DNA of 64,000 bases from Micractinium sp. NFX-FRZ (taxonomy: Eukaryota > Chlorophyta > Trebouxiophyceae > Chlorellales > Chlorellaceae), in NCBI GenBank assembly GCA_029339195.1, contig JAPTJF010000203.1, positions 1 through 64,000 on the forward strand, written 5' to 3'. Below, in pieces: positions 10,326 through 22,400 of this stretch. The stretch's first letter is position 1. Each line of letters starts with the position of its first letter. A program made the translations under genes and the position numbers. The notes beneath the pieces were generated by a model that saw only the letters and a program-made list of their open reading frames with translations, made no database searches and had not been told where the DNA came from.

Positions 10326-11800
10326 TCACTGCGTGAGCAGCGGCTCCTGTGCGGGGGCGTCCTCAGCGGCAGCCGTCAGCAGCGGCATGCCGGCGCCACC
10401 CCCGCAGGCCAGGCGCTTGCCATACAGCGCCAGCTGGCGGAGAAATCCTGCAGGCGGGGCATGCGCAAGTTCATGTTGAGACAGCGAGACATGAGGTGGG
10501 GCACACATGCGTAACGCTGGCAGGCGCCCAGCAGGCAAACTTTGCTGAGCTCAGCCTGCAGGCTGAGGACTGCATGCGCCTCACAGCGTGCCACATCCTG
10601 CCACCGGGGCTGCCACAAACCACCCCCGCCGCTCCTGACAGGCACGCACCCGAGTTGGGCTGCGCGCAGGGACGCGCGGCCCGTGTGGCGGCCCACGCCT
10701 CTGTCAGTCCCAGGCCCTGGGAGGACATGAGGTGGGCGATGACTAGCGCCGCAGACCGGCTCTGGCCCGCGTAGCAGTGAACCAGCACGGCTGTGCCGCG
10801 TGCGCGAGCGGCCGCGATGAAGGCGTCGGAGGCCTCCACGTGAGGGGCCAGCTCTGCAGGCAAGCACGATGGGGGCAGTGGGTGGTGAGCGGGTGCGCGG
10901 CGGGCAGGTTGATCAGCAGTGCACGTGGCCAAGGGCTGGCGCTGCAAGGCTCGACTGCATGTTCCAGAGCGAGATCCCTGGAGAGCTTGCTCACACACGC
11001 CGGCGCAAGCAACCAAGCCGCAGCAGTGGCAGCGGCCAGGGGCCCACGCCCACGCCGCTGGCGGTTTTAAACATGCTGTCAGCGGCTCAACCCACGCCGT
11101 CCACTCCACACCCAACAGCAAGCCATCACCCACCCACCCGCGTCCGGGTCGTCAAACAGGGGCAGCGCCAGGTAGGCAAACTCCCCCTCCGGGTTGTCCC
11201 GGAAGTGGCAGGGCACCAGGGGGGAGGCGTTGACCACCGCCGTGATGCCCCGCTTGCGCAGCGCCTTGAGGTTGCGCGCAGCACCCGCGCCGCCAATGTA
11301 CAGGCCCGGCGCCACGCGGCAGGGCAGGGAGTCCTTGCGGGTGCGGGAGCGTGCGGCGGCCAGCGCTCGGAGCGCCGCCGCCTCGGCCTCGGCGCGGGCG
11401 GCCGACGGCTGCAGGCAGGCGGGTGCGGCGGGGCGGGGCGGGGGCAGAGCGGCGGTGAGGCAAGAGAACCTAGGGGCAGCTGGGTGGTGGGGAGGACACG
11501 GAAGTAGGCCAGCAGGTGATCTGGACAGGGCAGCTATGCCAACAGGTCGGACTTGGGACTCTTGGGCGAGTCCCGCCGCGGCGCTCACACCCCGCCGACG
11601 CGACGCCTGCGTGAGGTGAGCCCCCAACCCGCTGGTCGTCGCACCTGCAGCCCTTCCCAGGCCTCGGCGTGCACCTCTCCCGCCTCGTTGGTCACTCGAA
11701 TGCTGGGCACGTGCTTCAGGGAGGCGGTGGGAGAGTAGGCCTTCACCTCGGCCAACACCTTGGCCTGGAGCTTGTAGATGGACTGGGCAGGGCTGGCCAT
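10326..11800 (-). CDS. Dual-specificity protein phosphatase
   Basis: Cysteine-based phosphatase that removes phosphate from Tyr and Ser/Thr (or other substrates, as many DSPs do). Four exons join in phase: 11645-11800, 11138-11408, 10650-10853, 10326-10447, giving 250 residues. The P-loop is VHCYAGQSRSAA, with catalytic Cys near residue 169 and Arg near 175. It is preceded by FDDPDAG, which supplies the likely general-acid Asp, and by VAPGLYIGGAGAARN, the usual start of a DSP core. After the loop, ARPCAQPNSGFLRQL matches the conserved C-terminal helix of DSPs. The first ~90 residues are not recognised. The end (EDAPAQEPLLTQ) is short and polar, with no membrane segment or clear transit peptide. 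It shares a 378-bp divergent promoter region with the FKBP gene. Confidence 0.9.
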
Positions 11801-12178
11801 GGCTGCCTGGCCCCTGCCCAGCCAACGAGGGCGAAAGTCAAGCCCGGGCGGCGGTGAAACTAAAAGTTGGAATTTATGGCCGCAGGCTTGGCCGTCTAGC
11901 CCTCAAGCCCTCGGTTGAGCACAGTGCGTCGAAAAGCGGAAGGTCTGCGGCGCGGGAGTGTCGGAGCGGCCCAAGGCCGCATCTTGTGCTGAGGTTTAGG
12001 CTCAGCACAGCACGTTCCCTCCAGCCAGCCATCGCGCCAGCGTCATCACATATTTTGATCGGAACATCTGGACTAGGCGTGGCCACCGGCTTCTCAGGAG
12101 CGCCGAAACCCCACCCCCTTCTGCCGCCACCCCCTTCGACCGCCTTTTCGCCACTCGCTGCCCCCCTGCGCCGCAATC
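11801..12178. promoter_or_regulatory. Divergent promoter region between phosphatase and FKBP genes
   Basis: The two start codons are 378 bp apart on opposite strands, so both promoters must lie here. I see no convincing TATA box or repeated element. Confidence 0.5.
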
Positions 12179-14380
12179 ATGGTGGCAGCCCTGGTTCAGC
12201 ACAAGGTGCGCTGGGCGACGGCAGCTGCAAGAGTGTCTGGCGGCCAGTGGCGGCAGCGGCTCCCCCCGCTGCCCGCACCGCTGCCCACTTGCGCCGCACC
12301 ACCCGACTTCACCCCCACCCCTTGCTTGCAGGCGTTTGTGCCTACATCTGCAGCTGCTACCCGGCCGGCACGGCGCGCCCGCTTGGCCTGCATTGCGTCC
12401 GCAGCACAGCAACCCGAGCCGACCTCCCGGCGTGCCGCGCTTCAGCAAGCGGCGGGCCTGGCCGCTGGGCTGCTGCTGAGCAGGCAAGCACACACCGATT
12501 GTGGCAGGGTGCCAGTTACAACCACTGCAATCAAACGAAGCCAGTGCAGATGGCATCAACCAAAGCAGTATGCAGTGCTCCGCTCATCCATGTCGACATG
12601 CCCACTGGGCATGACTTCCCCCCCTGTATCAACCTGCCAGCGCCTTCCCCTCACCCCTGCCTGCCTGCCTCGCCCCCACCCCCCCACCGCCGCTCCCACA
12701 GCGCTCAACCTGCTCGGGCTGTGACCGGGCTGCCCGACGACGACGAGCCGCCGCCCACGCTGTGCGACGCCACCTGCGTCGCTGACGTGGCGAGCGCGCA
12801 GCGCCAGTCCACGCCCTCCGGCCTGCAGTATGTGGACATTGTGAAGGGCAAGGGGGCGTCGCCCCCCAAGGGCTACTCCATCACCGGTGAGCGGGCAGGG
12901 GGATGGCTGAATGGGCATAGAAGGGAGGGGCATATGCTGTGTCGTGATGTGAGGTGCAAGGCCGCCTTGCCCCATCAGAGTCGGGCAACAGAGTCGGACG
13001 GGGCGGGAGGCTAACAGACGGCCAGGCAACATTGTTTTGGCCGGGAGGTTGGCTGGGAGCTTGGCTGCTGGGCTCCTGCCCAGATGTGCTCAAGTCGTAG
13101 CAGTGCGCCTTATAAATGCCAACCCTGCAGCCTCCACACACTGGCCATGCCCCCCTGAGGGCTGCGTGTTTGACTCATCTCTTGGACAGTAGCTGCGTTT
13201 CCCCACGACACCATGCGTCACATGTATTGCTCACTGTTGCAGTGGACTACGTGGCCATGACCCCGGAGGGCCGCGTGTTTGACTCCTCCCTCGAGAAGGG
13301 CTACCCCTACCAGATCCGCGTGGGCGCGGGGCAGGTAGGATGCGTGCCTCTTCATACAAGCATCGCAGGGTGTGGCGGGGTCAGGTGGGATGCGTGCCCC
13401 TGCACAAGCAGCGCCATGCGTGGCTGGGGCAGGTGGGGTGCGTGCCTCTGCACAAGCAGCTCCATTTGTGGCTGGGGCCGGCCGTGGGTGGCTCATGCCT
13501 GGGGATGGGCTGCCCTAGTAGATCCGTGTGGGCGCAGGGCAGGTGAGGGCAATTTCCAAGTAGTGGGTGCTGGTATGTGTGAAGGGGTCCAGCGGGCGCG
13601 TTGGGTTCGGCACCTGGAGGGGAGACGCCCGATAGCAGATGTGCGCAGAAAGGGGCCCGTGCAGTACAACAGGGCAGTTTTTGGGAGTTGAATGCGGAGC
13701 ACCCCACCTCTTTCCACCCAATCACCCCACCTCCCGCCCCACCCCCACCCCGCAGATTGTGGCTGGGCTGGATGAGGGCCTGCTGACCATGGCCACCGGC
13801 GGGGTGCGGCGGCTCTACATCCCCGGCGACCTCGCCTTCCCCAAGGGCCTGCCCGCAGGTGTGTGGGCTTGCGGTGACTGGTGAAAGTGGTGTGGTGTGG
13901 CAGTTAGGGCTGGGACGGCTCTGCAGCCCTGGCGGTCTCGCCTTCTCTAAGGGCAGGCCGCTTCTGTGTACGGCTGGCGGGTGTGGCATGGAGGGCACGG
14001 AACAAGCAAGCTCAGCATGAGCGTCCCCTTCAGACTTTCTTATTGGCGATGATAGGCAACACCTACAGCGTGATGACCACCACTGGACGCCCCCGCTGCG
14101 CTGCCCACTGGCACTGGTCACCTGCCTCACCAACCCACAACTCATGGTCACCCAACCGCTGCCGCTGTGTGCACACAGCCTCGCACTTTTTGTCAATGCG
14201 TACGTCGCCCCTGCCAGCCCCGGTGATGCTAAATGCCACCTCCCTCTGCCGCTTGCCCTGTCCCCCCGCGCGCCTGCAGCCGCTGGCCGCCCCCGCGTGC
14301 CCCCCTCCAGCCCCGTGGTGTTTGATGTGAAGCTGCTCTACATCCCGGGCATCTCTGATGACGATGCTGACGAGGAGTGA
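12179..14380 (+). CDS. FKB16-3: Thylakoid-lumen FKBP-type peptidyl-prolyl isomerase, FKBP16-3-like
   Basis: Probable prolyl isomerase-fold protein of the thylakoid lumen. Six exons join in phase: 12179-12205, 12332-12483, 12702-12886, 13243-13334, 13756-13858, 14280-14380, giving 219 residues. Residues 1-40 look like a plastid transit peptide (Ala/Arg-rich). SRRAALQQAAGLAAGLLLS follows, a twin-Arg lumenal signal (RR near 42-43), with cleavage likely after the next Ala residues. The mature part has CDATCVAD, then the FKBP core (SGLQYVDIVKGKG, VFDSSLEKG, VGAGQIVAGLDEGL, RRLYIPGDLAFPKGL, VVFDVKLLYIPG) and an acidic tail. The order and wording match plant FKBP16-3 closely, including CDA and FPKGL. 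Intron 2 has a GC donor (CAG|GCAAGC); a GT alternative in phase was not found. Confidence 0.92.
13141..13190 (+). repeat. Echo of FKBP exon 4 in the preceding intron
   Basis: The segment matches the exon at 13255-13300: both contain GAGGGCYGCGTGTTTGACTC. It lies about 110 bp upstream and lacks its own acceptor. Confidence 0.75.
13330..13545 (+). repeat. Tandem donor-containing repeats in FKBP intron 4
   Basis: A roughly 55-60 bp unit starting at the exon 4 donor (GGCAGGTAGGATGCGTGCC) is repeated three times to about 13490. A further copy of the exon end (AGATCCGTGTGGGCGCAGGG, then CAGGTGAG) follows at 13520-13545. Each copy carries a plausible GT donor. Confidence 0.75.
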
Positions 14381-14715
14381 TGTGGCGACGCTGACGTGGT
14401 GGCGTGCAGCCGTGGCGGCAGCACGAGCGCGCGAGTGGCAGTGCGGAGCGCCGGCGCCGGCCGCCAAGCGACATTTTGCAGCCAGCGGTGGCATTGAGTG
14501 AATTGAAGCCGCATACTGAATTTCGCTTCTCTCTATGTTCCAGTCCTATTTCGAGATCACCTGACGATGCCAGAGACATCATGCCAGCCAGCCAGCAGCG
14601 GATGATGCTGAGCTGGCATGCGACTGCCCGCCTGGCTGAGCTTGGGCCAGCTTGCGGCCGCGCCCCAATTTTGCTCAGGGGCGCACTGCACTTTTCACTG
14701 TTCCATTCTTCCGTG

Positions 14716-14720
14716 TGTAA
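14716..14720 (+). promoter_or_regulatory. TGTAA poly(A) signal, FKBP gene
   Basis: TGTAA is the usual chlorophyte polyadenylation signal; this one is 336 bp after the FKBP stop codon. Confidence 0.5.
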
Positions 14721-15127
14721 AGACCCGCCTCCGCATCTGCACAAACCCGTGGACACAGCAGCCCCTTTTGGTGTGCGCAGGAACCGGTTTGGGTGGTGCC
14801 AGCATTGACGGTTTTCGGCTTGAGTGAGTTGCAGCTGAAAGCAGGCAGGGGCAGGACCCATGGTGAGAATCAGGAGCCAAGTGCAAGTGCTGGGCAGGGG
14901 GGCACATCATGAGCAGAGCAGAGGTAGGCTGGCGAAGAGCGTGGGAGGAGCAAGCAGGAGGAGACCCAAAGGAGGCGAGAAGACAGAGTGAGACAAGAGG
15001 CGATGTACAGGTGGCAGTACAAGAGCGTGCAGTAAGCGGCAGTGCTGGGGGCGGTGAGGCCGGTTATTAGAACAGGAGATAGAAGCATGTCTAAGGACAA
15101 TGGTGAGTTTGTGGGAGCAGGCGGCAG

Positions 15128-16217
15128 CTACGAATCTTGCCGGTGCCCGCCCCCTCCTGCCACAGCACCCCCGGCAGCTGCCGCAGCATCGGGGGCCCCC
15201 TCTGCCAGCGGGCCCGGCCGTATCAGCGCCAGGGCGGTGCCCTCCACCAGCACCTGCCAGGCAGAGAGGCAGGCCAGGCATGCACAAATTGGTCAGCAAC
15301 TCGCAGCACAAAGCTGTCGCGTTGGGGCACTCATGAGGCTGTAATTGGCCGCTGCTGCTGCTGCTGTGCAAGGCACGGCAGGTCGGTCAACACAGCTGCC
15401 TTTATTGCCAGCCCCACCAGGCGCACAAACCTGCCCGCTGGTGCTGCAGCACTGTGTCTGGAAGGTCACGCGGCTGCCGCTGCTGCGCTCCACGGTCAGT
15501 TGGGCCGTCAGGCTGTCACCCACCTACAAGGGAGAATAGGGCAGGCGGGAGACAGGCGCAGCACGCACAGCAGGGTGGGCCATGGGTACAGCACCCAGGT
15601 TCCTAGCCTGGTTTGCGCAAGTGGTGAGGCAGCTGCAGATGGGAATCTCTTGGCATATGCCGGGTGAGGCCTACAGGCAGGCTGGTAGCGACTTGCGCGC
15701 CTTGTGCTGCACCCCTCAGCACCCACCGCAACGCTCCGCCCCACGCTTGCCGCCCCCACCAACCCACCAGTGCGTGGCGCTTGAACTTGAGAGTCTGGCT
15801 GAGGTAGAGGGCCCCAGGGAAGTTGGATCCAATGATGGCTGGGAAAAGGGAAGACATGAGGAGGCCCGGGAGCAGGGGGGCGGGCAGGCCGGAGCGCTGT
15901 GCAGCCTCGGCGCTGACGTGGATTGGGTTGCTGTCGCCCGTGAGGGACGCAAAGGTCGCCACCTCCGCAGCAGTGAAGCGCTTGGTGGTGGAGAAGATGT
16001 CGCCGGGGCGCAGGGCGGCTGCGGCTGGCGAGGCGGGGCCGGCACCCGCAGCGACAGTGGCAGCGCTGGCCTCGGCGCCGTCACCGCTGTCGGCGCTGTC
16101 GCAGCTGCCTGCGGTGCTTCCAAGCTGCCTGCGCGTTCCCCACGCGCACAAGGCGCTGCTTGGGGCTGGCAGCAGCGCCAACAAGCGCCTTGGGACGCGA
16201 TGAGAGTGAACCGCCAT
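15128..16217 (-). CDS. MaoC-like (R)-specific hydratase / hydroxyacyl-thioester dehydratase type 2
   Basis: Hot-dog-fold hydratase 2 enzyme that adds or removes water on an acyl thioester (enoyl-CoA or enoyl-ACP); in mitochondria the family works in type II fatty-acid synthesis. Three exons in phase: 15768-16217, 15431-15523, 15128-15253, giving 222 residues. The start at 16217 is the first in-frame ATG. Residues 1-38 are Arg/Leu/Ala/Ser-rich without acidic residues, as in a mitochondrial presequence. The core begins LRPGDIFSTTKRFTAAEV and carries the family motif ASLTGDSNPIHVSAE, with catalytic Asp near 95 and His near 100, then GLPAPLLPGLL. The second half has VGDSLTAQLTV and CSTSGQVLVEGTALAL. 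The C-terminus is Ala/Gly-rich. A plastid location cannot be excluded. Confidence 0.88.
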
Positions 16218-16498
16218 CAATCCGGCATGTGCTACTGGTGTTGCCGGCCCTGCAGCTGCAATTGGCGATCCGCCTCCACTAGGCGGGCCGGGAGCACCCA
16301 GAGGTCCTCAACCACAACTGACCTGGAATGTCGTGGCGCCAGCTTGCAAGTTTGCAACAACCCAAAGCGGCATCACCATTGGTATTTCGCGAGTAAAAGA
16401 TCGTCAAAAAGCGGTGGGCGGTAGTGCCCGACCATCGACTCGCTTCTTGCCTCTCCCTGCCCGCTTTCGGCTCGTGGTATGGCGCAAAAGCTGCATCC
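16218..16498. promoter_or_regulatory. Divergent promoter region between MaoC and RAP genes
   Basis: The opposite-strand start codons are 281 bp apart. Two genes for probable organelle proteins share this short region. No specific element is recognised. Confidence 0.45.
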
Positions 16499-19400
16499 AT
16501 GCTGTCGGCTTTGAGGCGACAGGCTTGGTACGCTTGGCATTTTGTGGCGAGGCCGACTTGGCATGTCGCGCCTGGGTGTGCCGCAGCCCTCCCGGCCCCT
16601 CCACACTGCGTCACAATGTGCTTGCGTTGCAGGAAACTTGCGAGGAGGCGGTCTGGGGCGCTGCAGCAGGCCTCACCGCTGGCCTCCTCAGCGGCGGCAG
16701 GCAGCGGCGGCGGCGGCAGTGAGGAGAGGCCAGCCAAGGCTCCTGTACGGGGGCGTGAAGCTGGCAATGTTAGCAGCCAAGAGCAACAGGCTGACGACGT
16801 GCGGCAGCTGCGGCAGGTGCTGAAAAGGTTTGGGCGCAGGCGGCGCAGCGATTGCGGCGGCAGCGCCGCTGCCGCCGCCGCCGCCGCTCGGCAACAGCAG
16901 CCGACAGGCGCGCAGGCGGGGGCGCAGCCGCCCGCCCCGACGCCGGCACCCGACCATGTGACCGCCGGGCGGGCCAAGGTGGCAGCCGTCATTGCCAAGG
17001 GCGGGCCGATACCGCATGTGCCGGCGAGCGCATTCCGCAGGCCGCATGAGCCCGACCGGCAGCTGGTGGCGCTGGCGCTGTCACCTCGTGCAAAGCAGGC
17101 GCGGCAGGACCAGCTGATCCACGTGAACAAGCAGGTGCGTGTGTGCACGCGTGGCTTTGTGATGTTTATATGTGCCCGCTTCATGTGAGCACGGGTTGGG
17201 TGGGTGGGTGGGTGGGTGCCCAGCCGACCCAGCTCAAGAAGTGTCCAGGTTTGCCATGCCTGCCTGGGGGGAGGCAGGCGTGGCCAAGCGCAGCTCGTTT
17301 CGAGGCTGGCCTGAAGCAGGGCATTGTATGGGCTGACCAAGCACAAAAAGATGTGATTAACAGCACAGCCTGTGTTCACTTCTTGCCCCCCGGCCTGGTA
17401 TCAATGCCCCCCTCCTCAGGTGTGCGGCAAGTTTGAGCAGCTGGATCGCAAGCTCACTGCAGGTAGGCGGTTGCAGGGCGGTAGTGTTTAGGGCACGCTT
17501 GGCATTTGTTTTGTAAGAAACAGCCCCAATAATTTGAGCAGCCCGATCTCAAGGTCGCTGCGGGCGTGGCAGGAGTGACAAAAGGGCGGGTGGGTGCTGG
17601 CTGTAGCGTGCCGAGCGGGGCAGGCAGGCGTGCGGGCGCGGGGACGCGCGGGCGGGTGCCGCGCCAGTGGTACTAGGCAACGCTGGGCCAGTGGGAGTGA
17701 TGCGGCCTCTGCAGCTGCCCTGCAGAGCCCTCTGAACCTGCTCCTGAACCCTCACTGCGTGCCGCCGCCACGCCCGCACCCGCCTGCAGGCATGCCGCTG
17801 AGCCAGCGCCTCCCGGCGGCCCAGGAGTGTTTGCACGCGGTGGGCCAGGCGCTGCACTCGGTCATGGATGACGTCAACATGTCCACCTTCCTGCACAGGT
17901 GGGCCCCCTGCTGTGCCTGCTGTGGTGTGTCGCCCCTGCTGTGCCTGCTGTGCTGTACTGTGCTCAACTGTGCTGTGCTGCGCAACTCCATGCCCGCCAT
18001 GCATGCCGAGCCCCCTCCCAAGCATGCATCCAGCCAACATAGTGCACCCCCCAACTGCGCTAGCTGTGCCACCCTCCCCCTGGGGGGTAGTGTTGCATTC
18101 TGCCAGCTGCGGTGGTGTTGCACCCTCCAACTGGGCTAGCGTTTCGTCTGCTGCCGCTTGGTCGCAGGATTTCCCGGCTCGTCACCCACCCCGCCATGCA
18201 GCCGGTGCGCAGCCAGCTGGACACCAGCAAAGTGCTTCCGGTGAGTGGGTGGGTTGCTGGTTGGGCTGCACACCTTGTCTGTCCTGCCCTACTGTAGTCT
18301 GCTCTAGCCCGGTCGAGTGCACGTGCTGACACCAGCAGAGTTGCGGGTGAGTGCACGATCAAGCTGCACCAGCGCAGTATTGCATGTGCCAACCACCAAT
18401 CAGCTGCTTCGTGTACATGCAATGGCTGAGCATCCGCGCACGTGTGCTGGTCCAGCAATACACCATGAGGGCTTGCCGGGTCGTGCCCGCCAGGCACACC
18501 ACTGTGCTCAGCTGGCCAAGGGATGTGGCTCACCAACATCCTGCAGGTGCTGGTCCAGCGTTTTGAGGGGCTGCTGGACCGGGTGCTCCGCCAGGAAGCC
18601 CAGCAGGCACAGACCTTTGAGGAAGACGTCGGCAAGAGCACCGGCTTGGGCGGCTTTGGCGGCAGCAGCAGCAGCGGCAGCGGCGGCGGCGGTGGCGGCA
18701 TGGCAGCAGCGGCGGCAGGGGAGGCGGCGGACAGGGTGAGCAGGCGGCAAAGGCCAGAGGGCGGCCGCGGCGGCGTGCACAAGCTGAGCCTCAGCACGCG
18801 CTCGCTGGCTGCAAGCTTCTGGGCGCTGGGCAACATGCGCTACCCGCTGAGTCGCGGGCAGCTGGACAAGATTGCAGGTGCGCAGGGAGGGTGCAGTTGG
18901 GTTGCGGGCTGGCTGCCGGCGTCTGGAAGTGCAGGGCGGCATGCGGTACCCCACTGAGCCCAACCACCTGCCCATGTCTTTAGCCTCGTTTAGGCCTGCC
19001 TTTGATTTGGCGATGATCAACCTGCGTTTGCTGTGCTCTTGTTGAAGCGCAGGTGTCACCATGCTGCGCTACGCTGAGCTCAAGCCCAACCACCTGTCCA
19101 TGTCACTGGTGGCCCTGAATGCCTACGACAACGCGCCCTTTGGTGGGAAGCTGTTCAAGGCGAGTACTTGGTTGAGTGGCAGGCGGTGGTCTACCTCTGT
19201 TGCCTGGACTTAAATGCGTCTTCTTGCTCTGGGGCTGCCTCCCTGCCTCCCCGCCTCCCTGGCCTGTCCGCCTTGTTCGGCGCACATCCAAACGCAGCCG
19301 TGTGCACTGTGTGCGGCAAGCGTGGGATGACTCGATAGCGCCGCCATGCTTCCCCTGCAGGTCCTGTTTGAGCGCACGGCACACATGCCGGTGGAGGAGT

Positions 19401-22400
19401 TCGAGGCAAGCCCTGCGGTGCTGCGCTGTGTTGTGCCATGCTGTGCTGTGCTGTGCAGTGCTGTGCTGTGCTGCGCTGTGGGGTAGTGTGTAAGGGGCCG
19501 TATGGCATGCTATGGGGGTGGTGCCAAGTGCTGCCTGCCCACATCGCGCACAGTGTGCATGCCTGCCATGTCCGGGTCTCTGAAACGCACATGTGCTGTG
19601 CTGCCCTGGGCTGCAGGCGCGCCCGCTGCTCAACATCATGTGCGCTGCTGGCGCGGCTGGCATCACAGCCTCTGAGGTGAGACAGTACAGTACAGTACAG
19701 TACAGTACAGTACAGTACAGTACAGTACAGTACAGTACAGTACAGTACAGTGTACTGGTGTAAACATGTTGCACATGTACAGGTGAAATGCTGTTTTGAT
19801 TCAACATAGGCGGGCGTCACGGCCTCGGGGGTGAGCCGCTCTAGTGCGGCCCTTGCACATGTAGCACGTGTATGGGGAGGTTGCTGCCCTGCCCTCACTC
19901 TTCCCACCCCATCGGTGCCCCCCGTGCCGACTGACCCTCGGCAGCCCGGGTTCACACGACTGACAGTCGCTTCACTCTGCTGCATTCCGGCCCGTCTGCT
20001 TGCTTGCCTGCTTGCCCATCTTCCTCCCACTGAGCTCCCCTTGTCCCGGCCCTGGCCTGCCCCTGCACCAACCACACCGCCCCGCAGGCCGCGCTCGAGC
20101 GCCTGTCCATCGCTGCCCTGGCCTGCCTGCCGGAGACGGAGGACGGGTACCTGGGAAGCCTTGCCTGGAGTCTGGGCAAGCTGACGGGCAGGCAGGGGGC
20201 CACGCGCCTGCACCCAGCGGTGGGTAGGGCGGTGGTGGCGGTGTGTGTATAAGTGTGGGACCCTGGGCCAGCTTGGTGGGAGGCAGTGGGGCACAAGCCT
20301 GCACCCTGCGGGTGGTGGTCCAAGTGCTGGGTGGTTCCGTGAGCATAGTGGGTGGGTGGGTGGGTGGGTGAGGCAAGGAGGGCGAATCTGTAGGGTGTTG
20401 GACAGGGTGAAGGGTGGTGGATAGGGTTGGCGGTAGGGTAGGGAAGGGTGGCGAATGGTGTGGCCGGTGGCAAGGTGTGCGCACGGGCCTCAATGGCTGC
20501 GTCCTGCGCTGCGTGGGTGCTGGGGCGGGTGGGTGGGCCGGTGGGCATTTTTGCAACGTGCTTGGTTCCTGCGTCTATTAGCCCACTACCGTCTCTGCAC
20601 CTCCTCGCTGCTGTTCTTTTCCAACTGTCCTGCTCTTTGCACTAACTGCATGCCAGGGCGCTGGCCGCCTGGCAGCGCCTGCCCGGCCTGAGTCGCTGCG
20701 TGCCTCCCTCTCCCCTCCATTCTGTCTCACCCCCTGCCTCCCCGCCCCGTCCCACCTTCTCTCTTGCCCCCTGCCTCCCCTGTTATCCGCCCGCATGCAG
20801 TTCTTGCATGCCGTGGCCGCGACTGCCTGGCAGCGCCTGCACAAGCTGAGCCCTGATGCCCTCTCGGGCGTGCTCTACGGCTTTGGCCTGCTCAACTTCC
20901 ACCCAGGTGCGGCTTGCAGGGCAAAAGGAGCACGCAGTACGCTTGCTCAGGCTCAGAAATGTCTGGGTGGGAGCAGAGCTTTGGGCTTCCAATCCGCCGC
21001 CCAGGTGTGGAGGAGGGCTGCGCTTGAGAGGAGAGAGGAGAGGCGCAGTGGTTTTCCTCGACTCTTTTGCCATTAGCTTGGTGCACCGCGGGCCAGCGGG
21101 CCTCTGCTGCCATGCACCGCTGGCACCTCGGGACCCCTGATACCTGGCCCTGCCAATGCCTTCACTTGCGCGTCAATTGATCATCTGGGTGCCTGCAAGA
21201 GGGGCGTGGCAACCTGTTCATGTGGGGGTGGCCGTGGGTATGGCGGGCTCAGGCGGCGGAAATGGACTGCGATGCTCGCAAGCGACGCCCGCCTGTCCCC
21301 TCCGCCTCCCTCCTGTCCTTCCCCTCTCTCTCTGGGCCCTCTGCCCTGCTGCACCGTGCTCACCCCATGTTTGGCCTGCTGCTCCCGCAGGGGAGGAGTT
21401 CCTGGATGCAGCGGCGGCCCGCATGCTGGAGGTGCTGCCAAAGATGTCGGCGGCGGAAGGTGGGCGGGCAGGGGCGTGGCTGCCGGGCATGGGCCCCCCG
21501 TGCCAATCACAACACGTTGACAAGTTTACCTGTTTCAGGGAATAGTAATATGGCTGTTATAGTAGGGTGCGGCCCGGCTGCACGGTGTGCATGTCTGTAG
21601 CATCGGAGGTGCCATCACACCTGCCGGCCCGCACACGCGTTGCCCAGCTTCCACCTTCCACTCAGTCAAAAGGGGTCTGTTGCAGGGGTGTGTTGCATGC
21701 ACTCCCACCTGCCCTGCATGCCCCACCTGCCTGCCTGCCTGCCCGCCTGCCTGCCTGCCTGCCTCCACCGTCTAGTTGGTCAACAGAAATGCAGGGGTGT
21801 GTTGCATGCACTCCCACCTGCCCTGCATGCCCCACCTGCCCTGCCTCGGCATCGAGCACCCCACCCTGCCTGCCCGCCTTTTTGCCTGCCTGGCTCACCA
21901 GCCCTCCTCCAACCAAGGCACTCAAACCTGCCTCAATCATTGTGCGCGTCCGCTTTTCAAACCACGCCGGGCTGCTAACTTCTCGCCACCCACACGGAGG
22001 TTGCACTATCACCCTGCATCAACACCACATTGTTGTCATGATCCCCGCCGCAGTGGGCGGCTGCGTCTGGAGCTTTGCGCGGCTGGGATACTCCCCCAGC
22101 CCCAGCCGAGACCTGTGGGCTGTCAGCAACTCCGGCGGCAACCGCTCCCATGCCGCACGCTGGCAGGCCACCGAGGGCGGCGGCCTGCGCTACCCAGGCG
22201 GCGCCGGCAGCACGTGGACGGACGACGGCAGCAGCAGCAGCAGCAGCGGCAGCGGCAGCAGCGGGTGGCTAGCGGATGCGGCGCAGGGCAGCAGAGCGGC
22301 GGGCGGGGGGCGCGGCGGTACCGGCGGTACCAGCAGCCTGTACCGCGGGCAGGCGCAGCTGGACATGAAGGTGGACATGATTGGCAGTACCGCCTCGCTG

